Source of the DNA: Clostridiales bacterium
GTDB taxonomy: Bacteria; Bacillota; Clostridia; Oscillospirales; QAMX01
Length of the DNA: 15,268 nt
Reading direction: 5' to 3'
Assembly: GCA_003149835.1 (NCBI GenBank)
Contig: QAMX01000088.1
Span: 1-15,268 of the forward strand
This document shows, piece after piece, positions 14,572 through 15,268 of the stretch. The notes under the pieces were generated by a model. The model ran no database searches. It was given only the letters and a program-made list of their open reading frames with translations, and was not told the DNA's origin. A program made the position numbers and the translations under genes. How positions within the stretch are numbered: the first letter of the stretch is position 1; every line of letters begins with the position of its first letter.

Positions 14572-15252
14572 ATGGACGCAAATCAGACAGTCTTAGAGAT
14601 ACGTGGACTGGGCTACCGATACCCGTCGCCGGCGGGATACGTGGAGGCGGTGAAGGAGGCGAACTATCGGTTCACGCCGGGGAAAAGCTACGCGATCATG
14701 GGGCGTTCCGGCTCCGGGAAGACGACGCTGATGTCGGTGATGGCCGGTCTGGACGTCCCATGGAAAGGCGAGGTGCTCTTCAACGGCGCGAGCGTCGCCG
14801 AGCTGGACCGCCACAAATACCGCCGCGACAACATCGGCATGATCTTTCAGTCGTTCTACCTGCTGCCGCAGCTCACGGCGCGCGAAAACGTCGAGCTGAG
14901 CTTAGAGCTGTGCGGCTATGCGGGCGACAAAAAGAAGCGCGCCAACGAGCTGCTCGCCGAGGTGGGGCTGAGCGAGGCGTTGGGCGCGAAGCGGAGCACC
15001 AAGCTGTCCGGCGGCGAGCAGCAGCGCGTCGCCATTGCGCGGGCGCTGGCCCCGTCTCCGGCGGTCATCCTCGCCGACGAACCGACGGGCAACCTCGACA
15101 ACGAGAACAGCCGCAACATCATCGATATCATTAACCGCCTCGCCCACGAGCAGCAGCGCATCTGTATCATCATCACCCATTCCTCCGAAATCGGACGGAG
15201 CTGCGACGTCATGCTGACCATGCGCGACGGTTTTCTCTGCTCCGAGGCATAG
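14572..15252 (+). CDS. ABC transporter ATP-binding protein, MacB/LolD family
   Basis: A 226-residue ATPase with every ABC motif intact: Walker [10 protein letters not shown] (residues 44-52), Q-loop [19 protein letters not shown], signature [15 protein letters not shown], Walker [17 protein letters not shown], and H-loop [16 protein letters not shown] and DEPTGNLD are typical of the MacB/LolD/FtsE class that pairs with the two permeases upstream. It hydrolyses ATP on the inner face of the membrane. The start is uncertain. ATG 14572 gives a family-typical N-terminus ([11 protein letters not shown]). ATG 14515 overlaps the previous stop (ATGA) and would add 19 untypical residues, but has little ribosome binding site. 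I see no terminator in the 16 bases left, so the operon may continue. Confidence 0.95.
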   Translation: MDANQTVLEIRGLGYRYPSPAGYVEAVKEANYRFTPGKSYAIMGRSGSGKTTLMSVMAGLDVPWKGEVLFNGASVAELDRHKYRRDNIGMIFQSFYLLPQLTARENVELSLELCGYAGDKKKRANELLAEVGLSEALGAKRSTKLSGGEQQRVAIARALAPSPAVILADEPTGNLDNENSRNIIDIINRLAHEQQRICIIITHSSEIGRSCDVMLTMRDGFLCSEA

Positions 15253-15268
15253 CCATCGCCCGTATTTT

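Overview
The window looks like a piece of a GC-rich, endospore-forming member of the Clostridia, most likely an Oscillospirales/Ruminococcaceae-type Firmicute. The evidence is the conserved spoIIGA-sigE-sigG sporulation cluster, strong AGGAGG-type ribosome binding sites, lipoproteins with Bacillota-style lipoboxes, and a PAS/GGDEF signalling protein. No rRNA, tRNA, insertion sequence or CRISPR array was seen.

Layout. (1) Positions 1-2351, minus strand: a large diguanylate cyclase (NTF2/SnoaL-like, PAS, PAS, GGDEF, GAF) that runs off the left edge. A sigma-A promoter at 2615-2643 drives it through an untranslated leader of about 255 nt containing inverted repeats. (2) Positions 2700-5247, minus strand: spoIIGA, then sigE (as pro-sigma-E), then sigG, ended by a strong intrinsic terminator. 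A sigma-F type promoter lies directly in front of sigG. Spo0A-box-like sites lie in front of spoIIGA. (3) Positions 5361-6082: a divergent intergenic region. It holds a degraded remnant of a lipoprotein gene with its old leader, an AT-rich stretch with a sigma-A promoter, and a 20-bp-stem hairpin. (4) Positions 6083-10202, plus strand: two tandem paralogous lipoproteins of exactly 668 residues, each with an unrecognised N-terminal region and a C-terminal leucine-rich-repeat domain. (5) Positions 10310-15252, plus strand: a tightly packed set with a membrane-anchored Cys/His-rich protein, two MacB/FtsX-type permeases, another lipoprotein and a MacB-family ABC ATPase.

How the parts may work together. 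Genes 6083-15252 all point the same way and no T-tailed terminator is visible between them. All non-ATPase products appear to be membrane-anchored or surface-exposed. I infer a cell-envelope system in which LRR lipoproteins act as surface binding modules beside a mechanotransmission-type or lipoprotein/peptide-handling ABC transporter. This combination does not match a named system I recognise. The most unusual observation is that the leader of the second LRR gene (about 8103-8193) also occurs in front of the lipoprotein remnant next to spoIIGA. Both copies carry the same tandem Spo0A-box-like motif, so the LRR family may be wired to entry into sporulation. The remnant itself joins the start and the end of an LRR lipoprotein gene, as an internal deletion at short homology would. 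Together with the near-identical 3' ends of the two intact genes, this suggests an actively recombining paralogue array.
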